Assembly (NCBI GenBank): GCA_031418455.1
Contig: JANOXJ010000287.1
Location: 1-45,893, forward strand
Origin: JANNVZ01 sp031418455
GTDB lineage: Bacteria; Bacteroidota; Bacteroidia; Flavobacteriales_D; Sanyastnellaceae
DNA length: 45,893 nt
Direction of reading: 5' to 3'
Shown here piece after piece: positions 17,820-26,690 of the stretch (its first letter is position 1; each line of letters starts with the position of its first letter). Position numbers and translations under genes: made by a program. The notes under the pieces were generated by a model. The model saw nothing but the letters and a program-made list of their open reading frames with translations, did not search any database and was not told where the DNA came from.

Positions 17820-18107
17820 CTATTTAGAAGCCACTGCTTCTGAAGCGCTCTTTTTTGGCTTGTACATAATGGCGTAGCCAACTATGCCAAAACCAAGCAG
17901 AACCACGGCCGGAGCCAGAGTGATGCGTCTCGCGCTAAATATTTCTTCGTTAAACACATTGGGATCTGTGCTGGCACCGCCACTCATAAGCATAAAACCA
18001 ATGAGCAGAGTTACCACTCCTGCAATAAGCAAAATGTAATTTTTTCTTTCAAAAGCAAACTTGAGCGTTGATGCCTTTTTTGGTGCTTGTTTTGGCGATT
18101 GTTTCAT
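17820..18107 (-). CDS. DUF3098 family small membrane protein
   Basis: This is a 95-residue protein with a lysine-rich N-terminus and two predicted transmembrane helices (about residues 29-45 and 68-84) separated by a loop (GGASTDPNVFNEEIFSARR). The FEIFSARRITLAP-like segment before the second helix matches the small DUF3098 family. In Bacteroidota this family commonly sits next to uppP and, often, ftsX. The function is unknown; the neighbourhood suggests a cell-envelope role. It is 32 bases upstream of uppP and probably in the same transcript. The family name is from memory of this context. Confidence 0.75.
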   Translation of the reverse strand: MKQSPKQAPKKASTLKFAFERKNYILLIAGVVTLLIGFMLMSGGASTDPNVFNEEIFSARRITLAPAVVLLGFGIVGYAIMYKPKKSASEAVASK

Positions 18108-18192
18108 GCTGCAAAGAAGCGAAAGTTTTGGCTAGAATAAAAGCCTCTTTTAGATGATTGTTCACAAAATAATTTAATGCAGGCCATGCTGC

Positions 18193-21100
18193 TTATCTCA
18201 TAAGATACATTTTGCCAAAACCCTTAGTAAAATAGCGCGATGCAGCCGTTTCTGACAGTTCTATATTCTCCCCATTTAGCCTTGCTACCACCCTATAGAG
18301 GTACACACCATTAGCCAGTTGGTCGCCAAACTCATCATGCCCGTCCCACCAATAGCTGGTAAGATTGCGGCCTATGCGAATAGGGCCCAATTCGTCCTGA
18401 GTTATTTCGCGCACTATATCGCCTGCTATATTCATTATCTGAATTTTAAATTCGCTGGGAGGTTCGCTTCCTGTGAGTGTAAATACAAATTGAGTGCGGG
18501 TGCTAAATGGGTTAGGATAATTTAAAACTTCTGTTATGCTGGGTTTACTGTTTACTTCAAACTCTATTTCGTAATCAAAATTGCCCGAAATATTTCCGCT
18601 CTTATCCGAAGCTTGTACGCGCAATTTGTACTTACCATCTGTTGTTAATTGAGGGTTGTAAGCAATTTTACATTTATTAGCCGGCAACGAAGCGGGCATA
18701 AAATCTAACTCACCACTGCTGAAATAAACTGGCACATCAGACATATCGGGCGATGAAAGAAATATTTTAAAGTGCGAAGTATCTGCTGCATCATTCATTA
18801 CAAAATATTGGTTCTCGTCATCCAACGTAATGAGTATGCTTGGCTCTGTGCTCACTATATCGCCATTAAGAATATGCTGTCCATCAAAGGTTACATCCAG
18901 TATTGGATTTGTGTTATCTCCATTTACATAAAAATGAAACTGCGCCAAATTATTAAAATGAAACTGCTCTCGCTGGTGTGGAATACCTGTAATGCTATCG
19001 AAAGGATTGGCCTCTATTCTAAGCGTATTCAAGCCCAATAAATATTTTGTATCAATACTTAAGGTATCAAATAACACTTCGCCCACTAGTAACGGTTTTT
19101 GAAGTGGATAATATATTTTATGCAAATTGTTTTTTGCATCTAGCACTGTGTAACGCACCATCATACTATCCATAGCAGTAGCCGAAATATTTTTTATAGC
19201 CACTGCTATTTCAAACTGCTGACCCTCTTGCAGTGTATCAGCATTTATATAAAATCCTGAAGTAGGATCCATTGCGCATTCCGGTGCATGCTCATACATT
19301 ATGTGCCACTTTTCCATTTGAGGCGGTGTATTATTTACTACATCCTTTTCATTTGCCTCAAGTTTCAAAAAAGGAAATTGATCCACATTTAGCAGCAAAT
19401 CCAAATCATTGATAGCCGCAGGAAACTGCGGCCAGTCGCCCAGTGTATAATCGGCACCTGCCCAGGTAATACCGTGTAATTTAATGCGCGTTGTATCGCC
19501 TGCTGCATTTTCTAGTGCGCGCAATTGCCATTCTAGTTTATCCCAACTCATAGCAGGACCTATAAGTGGCCCTGTCATAATGCCCTGGCCCATAGCTCCT
19601 ATTAATGGAGCATTTAATATTAAATGATCATCTATAGCAGTGCCCACTGCTTCTTGCTTTGTTTCTGGATGACCCAGTTGAACAAAATAAATAAATGGGA
19701 CAGAATCTGGCGATGCCAGCAATTGGTCTGCTCCAAGAAATTCGAATGCATCTACAACTTCCGGTGCCAATAAATTCCATTTATTCTTTTCTGCATACTG
19801 CCATGAATATATGAGCAGATAATTTCCTAAGGGAACTTCATTCAAAATCATATCAGCAAAACCTTGCAACTGCGCTGCATCATTTTGCTGAAAAATAAAA
19901 TAGCGTTCCGCTCTGCCGCGTGCATTGGCGCTAACAAGTGTATTGCCATACTCATGCGTTGGATTAAGACCATTATAGTTGCTCTCCCAAGGCAAAAAAT
20001 TACTGCTATCAATTACCGCTACCATAAGTGCACTGGGCGAGTAGCCGTAGCCTCCATAATCTTGTACTGCAAGTCCTATTTGATATAGTGTAGCAAGCGA
20101 CTCATAGGTACTGTTAGCATTGCCATACACTTCGCATTTCATGTTGCCTTCCAGCGGATCAAAACTCCAGTTCCGCTGGGTCTTGTTGTATGCCTCGTTT
20201 ACTAACCTATTGTTTTCAAATTGGAAAAAATGGTCTTGGCCCCAGCCTGTTTCATTGGGTATATATTGAAAACTCGACTCATGCCACTGAAAACCATTTT
20301 GAGGCGAAGTACTATCGGCAGAGCAGCGCCAAAACACCACCATACTGTCTTGCATAGCAAAAGGCAATTGCCAATTTACAACTCCGCCTATTTGCGATGT
20401 AGTATATGTTGCTAGCATAGGTGAATTAAAACCATCGGTGGTATCGGCTTGAAGTATGTATGTTTTTAATGTCTCAAAAGGCGACCCTGTAGATGCCTTA
20501 AGAACAGGTTGTGCATTATCTATTACGGCAAATGGATATGGATATACAGGCAGCAAATCGCCTGAATTAATCCAGAGAGGTTTAGAGAGTAGGCTGTTGT
20601 TGCCCACATTGTCCAGCTCATCTATAGCATTGAGAGGATAATCTACAAACACATCAAACAAATTTTGTCCTACACTTAATGCAGCTTCTGTGGGAAGGGT
20701 AAATACAACAGTATCGTCATGCAGCACACGATCCAAAACAAAACTATAACTTGAATCTGCGCCATTTGGAAAATGGCGAATTATTTCCACACCAACATCA
20801 TCGTTAGTAGCCTTTCCTAAATTTTGAATTACAACATTTACATTAAATGTGGGATCAGCAGAACTTACAACCTCTGGAATAAAAAATATTTGAGATGGCT
20901 GAATGTTGTAATCTGGCTTGGGCCAGGAATAAAGTCGCACTGCGGGGTCGCCATGCAGGGCAAAAGTATGCGCCACATTTTCTCTATAATAATCGCCAGG
21001 TTGTTGAAAATCTTTTATAGCCTCCTTCATGCATTGGCCTATTGACTTGCCATAGCTATCCACAAAAATTTCTTTATAAAAATTATCAGTAAAATAATTT

Positions 21101-23253
21101 AGATAAGTAGGTATACCCAAATCGCTTTTGGCCAAAAAACCAATAACTCCCCGGTTAGGAACAAGAACAAAATTTTCGCTCGTGCTTTCAGATTCTGACA
21201 AATGAATATTGCCGGTGTAGCACGAGTTGCCAATGAGCAAGGGGTATTTGCCCTGGTTGTTATAACTCTGAGGCGAATCTACATTTTGGTCAAATCCTGT
21301 AGCGCTGGCATGTCCAAAAAAAGTCATGAGCGACACTCCTTGATTGATGAGTAATTGAATAGAATCTGAAACAGTAAGTTGTATAGGGTCTTGTGTATTT
21401 TTAAAAAAAGAATATACCTTACCTCCAAAGCAAGTGTCTTGTGCAATAGACTTATAATTATTTAAATAATTGCGGAAAATATTTTGCTCAAAAGCCACAG
21501 TACCACCTCCAAAATGAAGAATATTTTTTTGCCACATCTCAGGCTCTTGTAGCTCTTGTTCTATCACTTTATTCAAATACTCTAACACCTGCGTAGTGTT
21601 ATTAGCAGCAAGACGGCCGGTGGGTATAGCAGGCTCCATAAGCGTGCCGGCTAATCCAACCGTAAAAACTACATCGCTACCCGGATAGCCCCACGTAGGC
21701 ACAAGATTACGCGCGTATTTTTCAGCATCGTTGCGTGCACCTACTGTACCGCTATAGTTAGATTCGTGTATACTTTTTCCTAACAGAAATAAATGAGAAG
21801 GCTTGCTCTCCCATTCTGTCAATAGCTGATTGCAAAATCTTTTTATGGCAAATGGATTTTTAAAAATACCTGCTGCATATTGCATGTAAAGCTCTTCCAC
21901 ATTTACAACCATAGCATCCATCTCATTGGTGGTTCTAAAAGCCGCATAATTTTGAGCAGCGCTTATAAGCGATGGGTGTGTAATTATTACAAAAGCATTA
22001 TTCAATTCATTGTTGGTATAGTCAGTAAAAAAACCAGAAGGTGTAACAGCACTTAGATTATTTACAATGCTCACCGCACTATCTGTTACCAGCAAAACTT
22101 GTGTGGACTGGCCAGCTGGAGCAAGAGGCACTAACGCATTCCACACACCGTCTATCAGTTGCGCTGTTACTTCCACAGCCGCACCCTCTTTAAGCAGCAA
22201 CAGTTTGGGATTGCTTCCTGTAACATTAGTAAATTGTACCAATGCAAAATCTTCGTTCGAAGGATTTTCTAACCAAAAGGAAAACACCGTTTGATTATCG
22301 AAATTAAAGGTGTGCGCATATTCCACAGATATATAACTTACCGCATTGTAATCGCTGGCTACTCCTATATCGTCCACACTGCGGTGCGTAATGCTGGTAG
22401 TGTTATTTCCGAGCGATGAGTTGTCTATTAGAAAATTAAATTCATTTAATTGATACCCAAAATAAGTTGTGTCCACCATAACAATAAGAGGGCTGCCCCA
22501 CCCCACCTGCAAGTGATGATTGGGCATACCAAGGGCTATGGAAGCCCCTGTGCTAATACAACGCACACTTGCTTGTGGCGCTCCTGTGCCTAAGTAAGCT
22601 TGTGCAGTATTTATTTGTTTTATGTGTGCATTGCCTTTAGCAAATTTCAAGTCAAACCAACCTTCGCCTTCATTGTAACTAGGCAAACTCACTCCATTTG
22701 CATCCTGCTTACCTATTAAATATTCGTTATGCATTTCTGCAAAAGACTTATGCATACAAAAAGCACGAGGAGTATAATTATTAAAATTAGTATTGTTGCT
22801 CTGTTGCGTGCGCAGTCCGTTTTGATTGTTGTAAGTAATAAAATAATGCAACGTGTCATTAAATAAACTGTACTCCGGATTGGGCACATGCTGTGGCAAA
22901 TCGTATACTAAACTATCCAGCCATGCATCATTACCCTTAGCGTACAGCTCTATATAATCACCAGGATTAAGCTGCTGATCTTCTTCCCCAACAACTTTTA
23001 CATACAACTGCTGGCCACGCGCATAGAGCTGAATATTTTGCGGATTTACACTACCCACCGGAAAACCACTTTGAAGCAATGTGTTATAATCTATTCTGTA
23101 CACCCCTTGCTGCACCACCGCAAATTTCCAATATGGCTGAGAATAATTTATCCACTCGTTGCCATACTGAGCCATCAACGAATTGTTTGCGCATGCCAAC
23201 AGGCACAATGCTATGAAACAAAACTTATACTGTATGTGCTTAAAAAGGCTCAT
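18193..23253 (-). CDS. porU2: C25-type peptidase, putative T9SS sortase PorU2
   Basis: This is a 1686-residue secreted protein. It has a signal peptide (hydrophobic to about residue 28, ending NNSLMAQ), a beta-rich N-terminal region, and then a gingipain-like C25 domain with the catalytic pair visible as TFFGHASATGF (His about 648) and IGNSCYTG (Cys about 678). Several Ig-like domains follow. The C-terminal FlgD/T9SS-type beta domain has the motif NYPNPFSTRTQF, and the protein ends in KMYLMR. PorU cleaves CTD signals of T9SS cargo and attaches the cargo to the surface; the long PorU2 group is thought to be related, but its exact role is less clear. It is divergent from the TonB receptor gene. 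Confidence 0.85.
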   Translation of the reverse strand: MSLFKHIQYKFCFIALCLLACANNSLMAQYGNEWINYSQPYWKFAVVQQGVYRIDYNTLLQSGFPVGSVNPQNIQLYARGQQLYVKVVGEEDQQLNPGDYIELYAKGNDAWLDSLVYDLPQHVPNPEYSLFNDTLHYFITYNNQNGLRTQQSNNTNFNNYTPRAFCMHKSFAEMHNEYLIGKQDANGVSLPSYNEGEGWFDLKFAKGNAHIKQINTAQAYLGTGAPQASVRCISTGASIALGMPNHHLQVGWGSPLIVMVDTTYFGYQLNEFNFLIDNSSLGNNTTSITHRSVDDIGVASDYNAVSYISVEYAHTFNFDNQTVFSFWLENPSNEDFALVQFTNVTGSNPKLLLLKEGAAVEVTAQLIDGVWNALVPLAPAGQSTQVLLVTDSAVSIVNNLSAVTPSGFFTDYTNNELNNAFVIITHPSLISAAQNYAAFRTTNEMDAMVVNVEELYMQYAAGIFKNPFAIKRFCNQLLTEWESKPSHLFLLGKSIHESNYSGTVGARNDAEKYARNLVPTWGYPGSDVVFTVGLAGTLMEPAIPTGRLAANNTTQVLEYLNKVIEQELQEPEMWQKNILHFGGGTVAFEQNIFRNYLNNYKSIAQDTCFGGKVYSFFKNTQDPIQLTVSDSIQLLINQGVSLMTFFGHASATGFDQNVDSPQSYNNQGKYPLLIGNSCYTGNIHLSESESTSENFVLVPNRGVIGFLAKSDLGIPTYLNYFTDNFYKEIFVDSYGKSIGQCMKEAIKDFQQPGDYYRENVAHTFALHGDPAVRLYSWPKPDYNIQPSQIFFIPEVVSSADPTFNVNVVIQNLGKATNDDVGVEIIRHFPNGADSSYSFVLDRVLHDDTVVFTLPTEAALSVGQNLFDVFVDYPLNAIDELDNVGNNSLLSKPLWINSGDLLPVYPYPFAVIDNAQPVLKASTGSPFETLKTYILQADTTDGFNSPMLATYTTSQIGGVVNWQLPFAMQDSMVVFWRCSADSTSPQNGFQWHESSFQYIPNETGWGQDHFFQFENNRLVNEAYNKTQRNWSFDPLEGNMKCEVYGNANSTYESLATLYQIGLAVQDYGGYGYSPSALMVAVIDSSNFLPWESNYNGLNPTHEYGNTLVSANARGRAERYFIFQQNDAAQLQGFADMILNEVPLGNYLLIYSWQYAEKNKWNLLAPEVVDAFEFLGADQLLASPDSVPFIYFVQLGHPETKQEAVGTAIDDHLILNAPLIGAMGQGIMTGPLIGPAMSWDKLEWQLRALENAAGDTTRIKLHGITWAGADYTLGDWPQFPAAINDLDLLLNVDQFPFLKLEANEKDVVNNTPPQMEKWHIMYEHAPECAMDPTSGFYINADTLQEGQQFEIAVAIKNISATAMDSMMVRYTVLDAKNNLHKIYYPLQKPLLVGEVLFDTLSIDTKYLLGLNTLRIEANPFDSITGIPHQREQFHFNNLAQFHFYVNGDNTNPILDVTFDGQHILNGDIVSTEPSILITLDDENQYFVMNDAADTSHFKIFLSSPDMSDVPVYFSSGELDFMPASLPANKCKIAYNPQLTTDGKYKLRVQASDKSGNISGNFDYEIEFEVNSKPSITEVLNYPNPFSTRTQFVFTLTGSEPPSEFKIQIMNIAGDIVREITQDELGPIRIGRNLTSYWWDGHDEFGDQLANGVYLYRVVARLNGENIELSETAASRYFTKGFGKMYLMR

Positions 23254-23267
23254 TTACTTTGAATCCT

Positions 23268-23275
23268 CAAACATA
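23268..23275 (-). promoter_or_regulatory. -7 promoter element (TATGTTTG) for porU2
   Basis: Read on the minus strand, TATGTTTG is an exact TAnnTTTG match, 14 bases before the porU2 ATG. The resulting leader would be only about 8 bases. No good -33 box was seen. Confidence 0.45.
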
Positions 23276-23345
23276 GTAAAGGAACAGTGAAGTATATAGC
23301 ACCCTTAAATGATTAATGAAATGAAATATTACCCCAATTTTTAAT

Positions 23346-23353
23346 TATCCTTG
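23346..23353 (+). promoter_or_regulatory. Putative -7 element (TATCCTTG) for the TonB receptor
   Basis: It matches seven of eight positions of TAnnTTTG and ends 5 bases before the ATG at 23359, which would make the transcript leaderless. It lies back to back with the porU2 promoter in a 105-base divergent gap. Confidence 0.35.
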
Positions 23354-23358
23354 CATTC

Positions 23359-25800
23359 ATGCAAACAATCTACCAACTGTTAAAAGCACGTTCAATAATA
23401 GTGGTGCTAATTCTTATAGCACAGGTCATGTCAGCACAAACCACCCCAGTGAAAGGAGTAGTGCAAGACTCCAAAACAGGCGAACCACTGATTGGTGCTG
23501 TAGTGCGCAAAAGTGTAAATGCAGGCACAGTAACCGATGTAAAAGGGCGTTTCGAATTGGAGGTGGCAAGCGAGGGAGTAGTACTTTCTATTTCTACAAT
23601 TGGCTACCAGGATTTAGAATATACCTTGGAGGCTATTACCATTTCCAAAAGAGAAGAACTGGTAATAAAACTTGCTCCTATGCCATATGAAATGAATGTG
23701 GTAGTTATTTCAGCTGGAAAATTTGAACAAAAAATAGGCGAGATAACCATGAGCATGGAGGTAATAACTCCGGAATTAATAAAAGATAAAAACGTAGTAA
23801 CTGCTGACGAAGCCTTGCAGCAAACACCCGGTGTGAGCATAGTAGATGGCGAGCCGCAAATACGCAGTGGCAGCGGCTACAGCTTTGGTGCAGGCAGTCG
23901 TGTTCAAATACTCATGGACGATTTGCCCATGCTAAGTGGCGATGCAGGAAGACCCAGCTGGGGATTTTTTCCCGTAGAAAATGTATCGCAAATAGAAGTA
24001 ATAAAAGGTGCAAGCAGTGTGCTTTATGGTAGCTCTGCCCTAAGCGGTGCTATAAATATGCGCACAGCATATCCCACTGATACTTCGCGCACTATAGTTA
24101 CTTTATTTCAGGGAGCATATAGCAGACCACAAAGCGACAGTGCAGTATACTGGACTAATACACCTATGCGCAGTGGTGTTAGTTTCTTACACTCCCAAAA
24201 ATTTGGAGCATTGGATCTAGTACTTGGCGGCAGCTACTATGGCGATGATGGCCACCTGGGACCCATACCAGATAGTGTAACTGGTGCTATAGAAAACAAA
24301 TACAACCCATTTACAGTAGACCGCTACTATGCTACCAACCGTGGGCGAATGAATATGAATTTGCGCTACCGCAATAAAAAAATAACAGGTCTTAGTTATG
24401 GCTTAAATACTAACTGGAGCATAAGCAACTCGCTAGCCACATTGCTTTGGCAAAATAGCGGCACAGGGCTTTATAAGGCTTATGATGGTAGTGCCACACG
24501 CACCATCCAATTATTAAGCACAGTGGACCCTTACATAGTTTATTTTGGCAACAAAGGCAACAAGCACTCGCTTCGCACACGTTGGCAATCGCTGGACAAT
24601 GACAATGACAATAACCAAGGCAACTTTAGCGATGTGCTCTATGGCGAGTACCAATATCAGCAGCATTGGGACAGCGCGGGTATAAAAGATTTTACTACCA
24701 CTATGGGTGTTGTTGGTATAAGCACTGACGCTACCGGTCAGCTATTTACAGGCGGCAATGCCAACGGACACAACACAGCCAAAAATTATTCAGCCTATGG
24801 GCAGCTCGACAAAAAATTCTTTGATAAGCTTAACGTTTCAGCCGGTGTACGCTATGAGTATTTTGAAATAAACAAAGTATCAGATTCCAAACCCGTTTTT
24901 AGAATTGGCGCCAGCTATCAGGCAGCCAAGGCATCATACCTGCGCGCATCATTTGGTCAGGGATACAGATTTCCCAGTATAGCAGAAAAATTTATAGTGA
25001 CGGGAGTAGGAGCCATTAATATTTTTCCTAATCCGGACCTTGTAGCTGAAACTTCTTACAATGCAGAAATTGGCTTTAAGCAAGGGTTTAAGATTGGTAA
25101 TTTTTTGGGATATGCTGATGTAGCTGTTTTTTATCAACGCTATTTCAATTTTATCGAGTTCACCTTTGGGCAATGGATAGACCCTAACACCATAGTAGGA
25201 ACACCTATTGACAAAATAAAAAAATCGCTTGGTTTTAAAAGCGTAAATACTGGTGAAGCTGAGGTGAAAGGATTCGAATTTTCATTAATGGGTGAAGGAA
25301 AGATAGGCCAGGTGAAAATTCAAACCTTAATGGGGTATACCTATACCAAGCCTATATCACTCACCCCAAACTATGCCTATAGCATTTCTAAAGATTTAAA
25401 CTCTACACCTATTACATACAACAATACAAGTTCAGATACTACCAACTACATACTAAAATACCGACTACAGCACTTAGTGCGTGCAGACATAGGTGCCAAC
25501 TACAAACACTGGATGGCAGGAGTAAGTTTCAGATACAACAGCCATATGCAAAATATAGATTATGCATTTCAACAACTGGAAAACGACCTTCCATTTTTGT
25601 TTAACCCCGGTATAAACAAATGGCGTGAAGAGCATACCACAGGAGATTTTGTAATAGACCTGCGAGTGGGATATTCGCTTAATGACCACCACCGACTAGC
25701 GCTTACAGTAAACAATGTATTGAACCGCGAGTATGCCATACGACCTTTGGCAGTGGAAGAAATGAGAGTAACTATGCTCCAATACACACTAACACTTTAA
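23359..25800 (+). CDS. TonB-dependent outer-membrane receptor
   Basis: This is an 813-residue outer-membrane transporter. A signal peptide (to about residue 26, QVMSAQ) is followed by a carboxypeptidase-D regulatory-like domain (about 30-112, opening with VKGVVQDSKTGEPLIGAVV). The plug domain comes next (about 120-235, TADEALQQTPGVSIV through SGAINMRTAYP), then a 22-strand-type barrel with aromatic residues, ending in VTMLQYTLTL. It takes up a large or scarce ligand using TonB energy. No SusD partner follows, so it is not a glycan-uptake SusCD pair; a siderophore, metal complex or cobalamin is more likely. The ligand cannot be assigned. kdsB follows 53 bases after. Confidence 0.92.
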   Translation: MQTIYQLLKARSIIVVLILIAQVMSAQTTPVKGVVQDSKTGEPLIGAVVRKSVNAGTVTDVKGRFELEVASEGVVLSISTIGYQDLEYTLEAITISKREELVIKLAPMPYEMNVVVISAGKFEQKIGEITMSMEVITPELIKDKNVVTADEALQQTPGVSIVDGEPQIRSGSGYSFGAGSRVQILMDDLPMLSGDAGRPSWGFFPVENVSQIEVIKGASSVLYGSSALSGAINMRTAYPTDTSRTIVTLFQGAYSRPQSDSAVYWTNTPMRSGVSFLHSQKFGALDLVLGGSYYGDDGHLGPIPDSVTGAIENKYNPFTVDRYYATNRGRMNMNLRYRNKKITGLSYGLNTNWSISNSLATLLWQNSGTGLYKAYDGSATRTIQLLSTVDPYIVYFGNKGNKHSLRTRWQSLDNDNDNNQGNFSDVLYGEYQYQQHWDSAGIKDFTTTMGVVGISTDATGQLFTGGNANGHNTAKNYSAYGQLDKKFFDKLNVSAGVRYEYFEINKVSDSKPVFRIGASYQAAKASYLRASFGQGYRFPSIAEKFIVTGVGAINIFPNPDLVAETSYNAEIGFKQGFKIGNFLGYADVAVFYQRYFNFIEFTFGQWIDPNTIVGTPIDKIKKSLGFKSVNTGEAEVKGFEFSLMGEGKIGQVKIQTLMGYTYTKPISLTPNYAYSISKDLNSTPITYNNTSSDTTNYILKYRLQHLVRADIGANYKHWMAGVSFRYNSHMQNIDYAFQQLENDLPFLFNPGINKWREEHTTGDFVIDLRVGYSLNDHHRLALTVNNVLNREYAIRPLAVEEMRVTMLQYTLTL

Positions 25801-25809
25801 GGAAAATAA

Positions 25810-25828
25810 TTTTGGTATACCACCAAAA
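25810..25828. repeat. Short perfect hairpin after the TonB receptor gene
   Basis: TTTTGGT at 25810-25816 and ACCAAAA at 25822-25828 form a 7-bp stem with a 5-base loop. No T-run follows, so it is at best a weak terminator or mRNA-stabilising hairpin. Confidence 0.4.
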
Positions 25829-25853
25829 GCGATAAAACAGAATTTAAACACGC

Positions 25854-26591
25854 ATGAAAATATTAGGCATCATACCGGCTAGATATGCCAGCACAAGATT
25901 TCCGGGCAAACCACTTGCGCTTATTGGCAACAAGACCATGGTGCAGCGTGTAATAGAACAAGCCGAAAAATCTTCTCTACTGGACAAAGTAATAGTGGCT
26001 ACTGATGATGAACGAATAATGCAACACATAGAAGCACTAGGCTATACGGCTGTGCTTACATCCGCAGCCCACCCCAGTGGCACCGACAGGTGTTTAGAGG
26101 CACTCGAAAAACAAGACATGCACTATGATGCAGTAATAAACATACAAGGCGATGAGCCATTTGTAGACCCTTCTCAGATTGATGCTTTGGCAAGGCTTAT
26201 AGTAAAACCAGAAGTAGACATTGCGACACTTGCCATTAAAATAAACGAATCAAAAACACTCTTTGACCATAACAAAGTAAAAGCAGTTTTGGCTGCTGAT
26301 GGCAAGGCGCTCTTGTTTAGCCGCCAACCCATACCATTCCAAAAACACCATGTGCCGGATAATTGGCATAAGCACCATACCTATTACAAACACTTAGGCA
26401 TATACGCTTATAAAAGCAATGTCTTAAAAAGCATATGCGCTTTAGAACCGTCTTCGTTGGAAATTTCAGAATCATTGGAACAATTGCGCTGGCTTGAAAA
26501 TGGTTACCATATACACGTGGCACTAACTACTTTAGAAACTCCTGCAGTAGACACTCCAAAAGACTTGCAAGACATACTGGCAAAACTGTAG
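25854..26591 (+). CDS. kdsB: 3-deoxy-manno-octulosonate cytidylyltransferase
   Basis: KdsB activates Kdo with CTP to give CMP-Kdo, required for the LPS inner core. The 245-residue protein shows the signature IPARYASTRFPGKPLALIG, then VIVATDDERI, NIQGDEPFVDP (metal/nucleotide contact) and HLGIYAYKSNVLK near the C-terminus. The length is normal. Its presence supports a Gram-negative LPS-making organism and fits the heptosyltransferase and O-antigen ligase genes elsewhere in the window. The ATG at 25854 is the obvious start. Confidence 0.95.
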   Translation: MKILGIIPARYASTRFPGKPLALIGNKTMVQRVIEQAEKSSLLDKVIVATDDERIMQHIEALGYTAVLTSAAHPSGTDRCLEALEKQDMHYDAVINIQGDEPFVDPSQIDALARLIVKPEVDIATLAIKINESKTLFDHNKVKAVLAADGKALLFSRQPIPFQKHHVPDNWHKHHTYYKHLGIYAYKSNVLKSICALEPSSLEISESLEQLRWLENGYHIHVALTTLETPAVDTPKDLQDILAKL

Positions 26592-26690
26592 TGGCGGCCA
26601 TTTTAAGGTGATTTTGAATGAGATAGAAACCTTTAATACATGAGTGCAGTATAAAGGCATACTATTAATAATATTAAAACCCTAGTTGAA

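Noticed and set aside
23359..25800. TonB receptor as part of a SusCD glycan-uptake locus.
   Set aside because: No SusD-like lipoprotein or glycoside hydrolase follows; the next gene is kdsB.
25810..25828. Hairpin after the TonB receptor as a terminator.
   Set aside because: The stem is only 7 bp and is not followed by a T-run, so it is listed only as a repeat.
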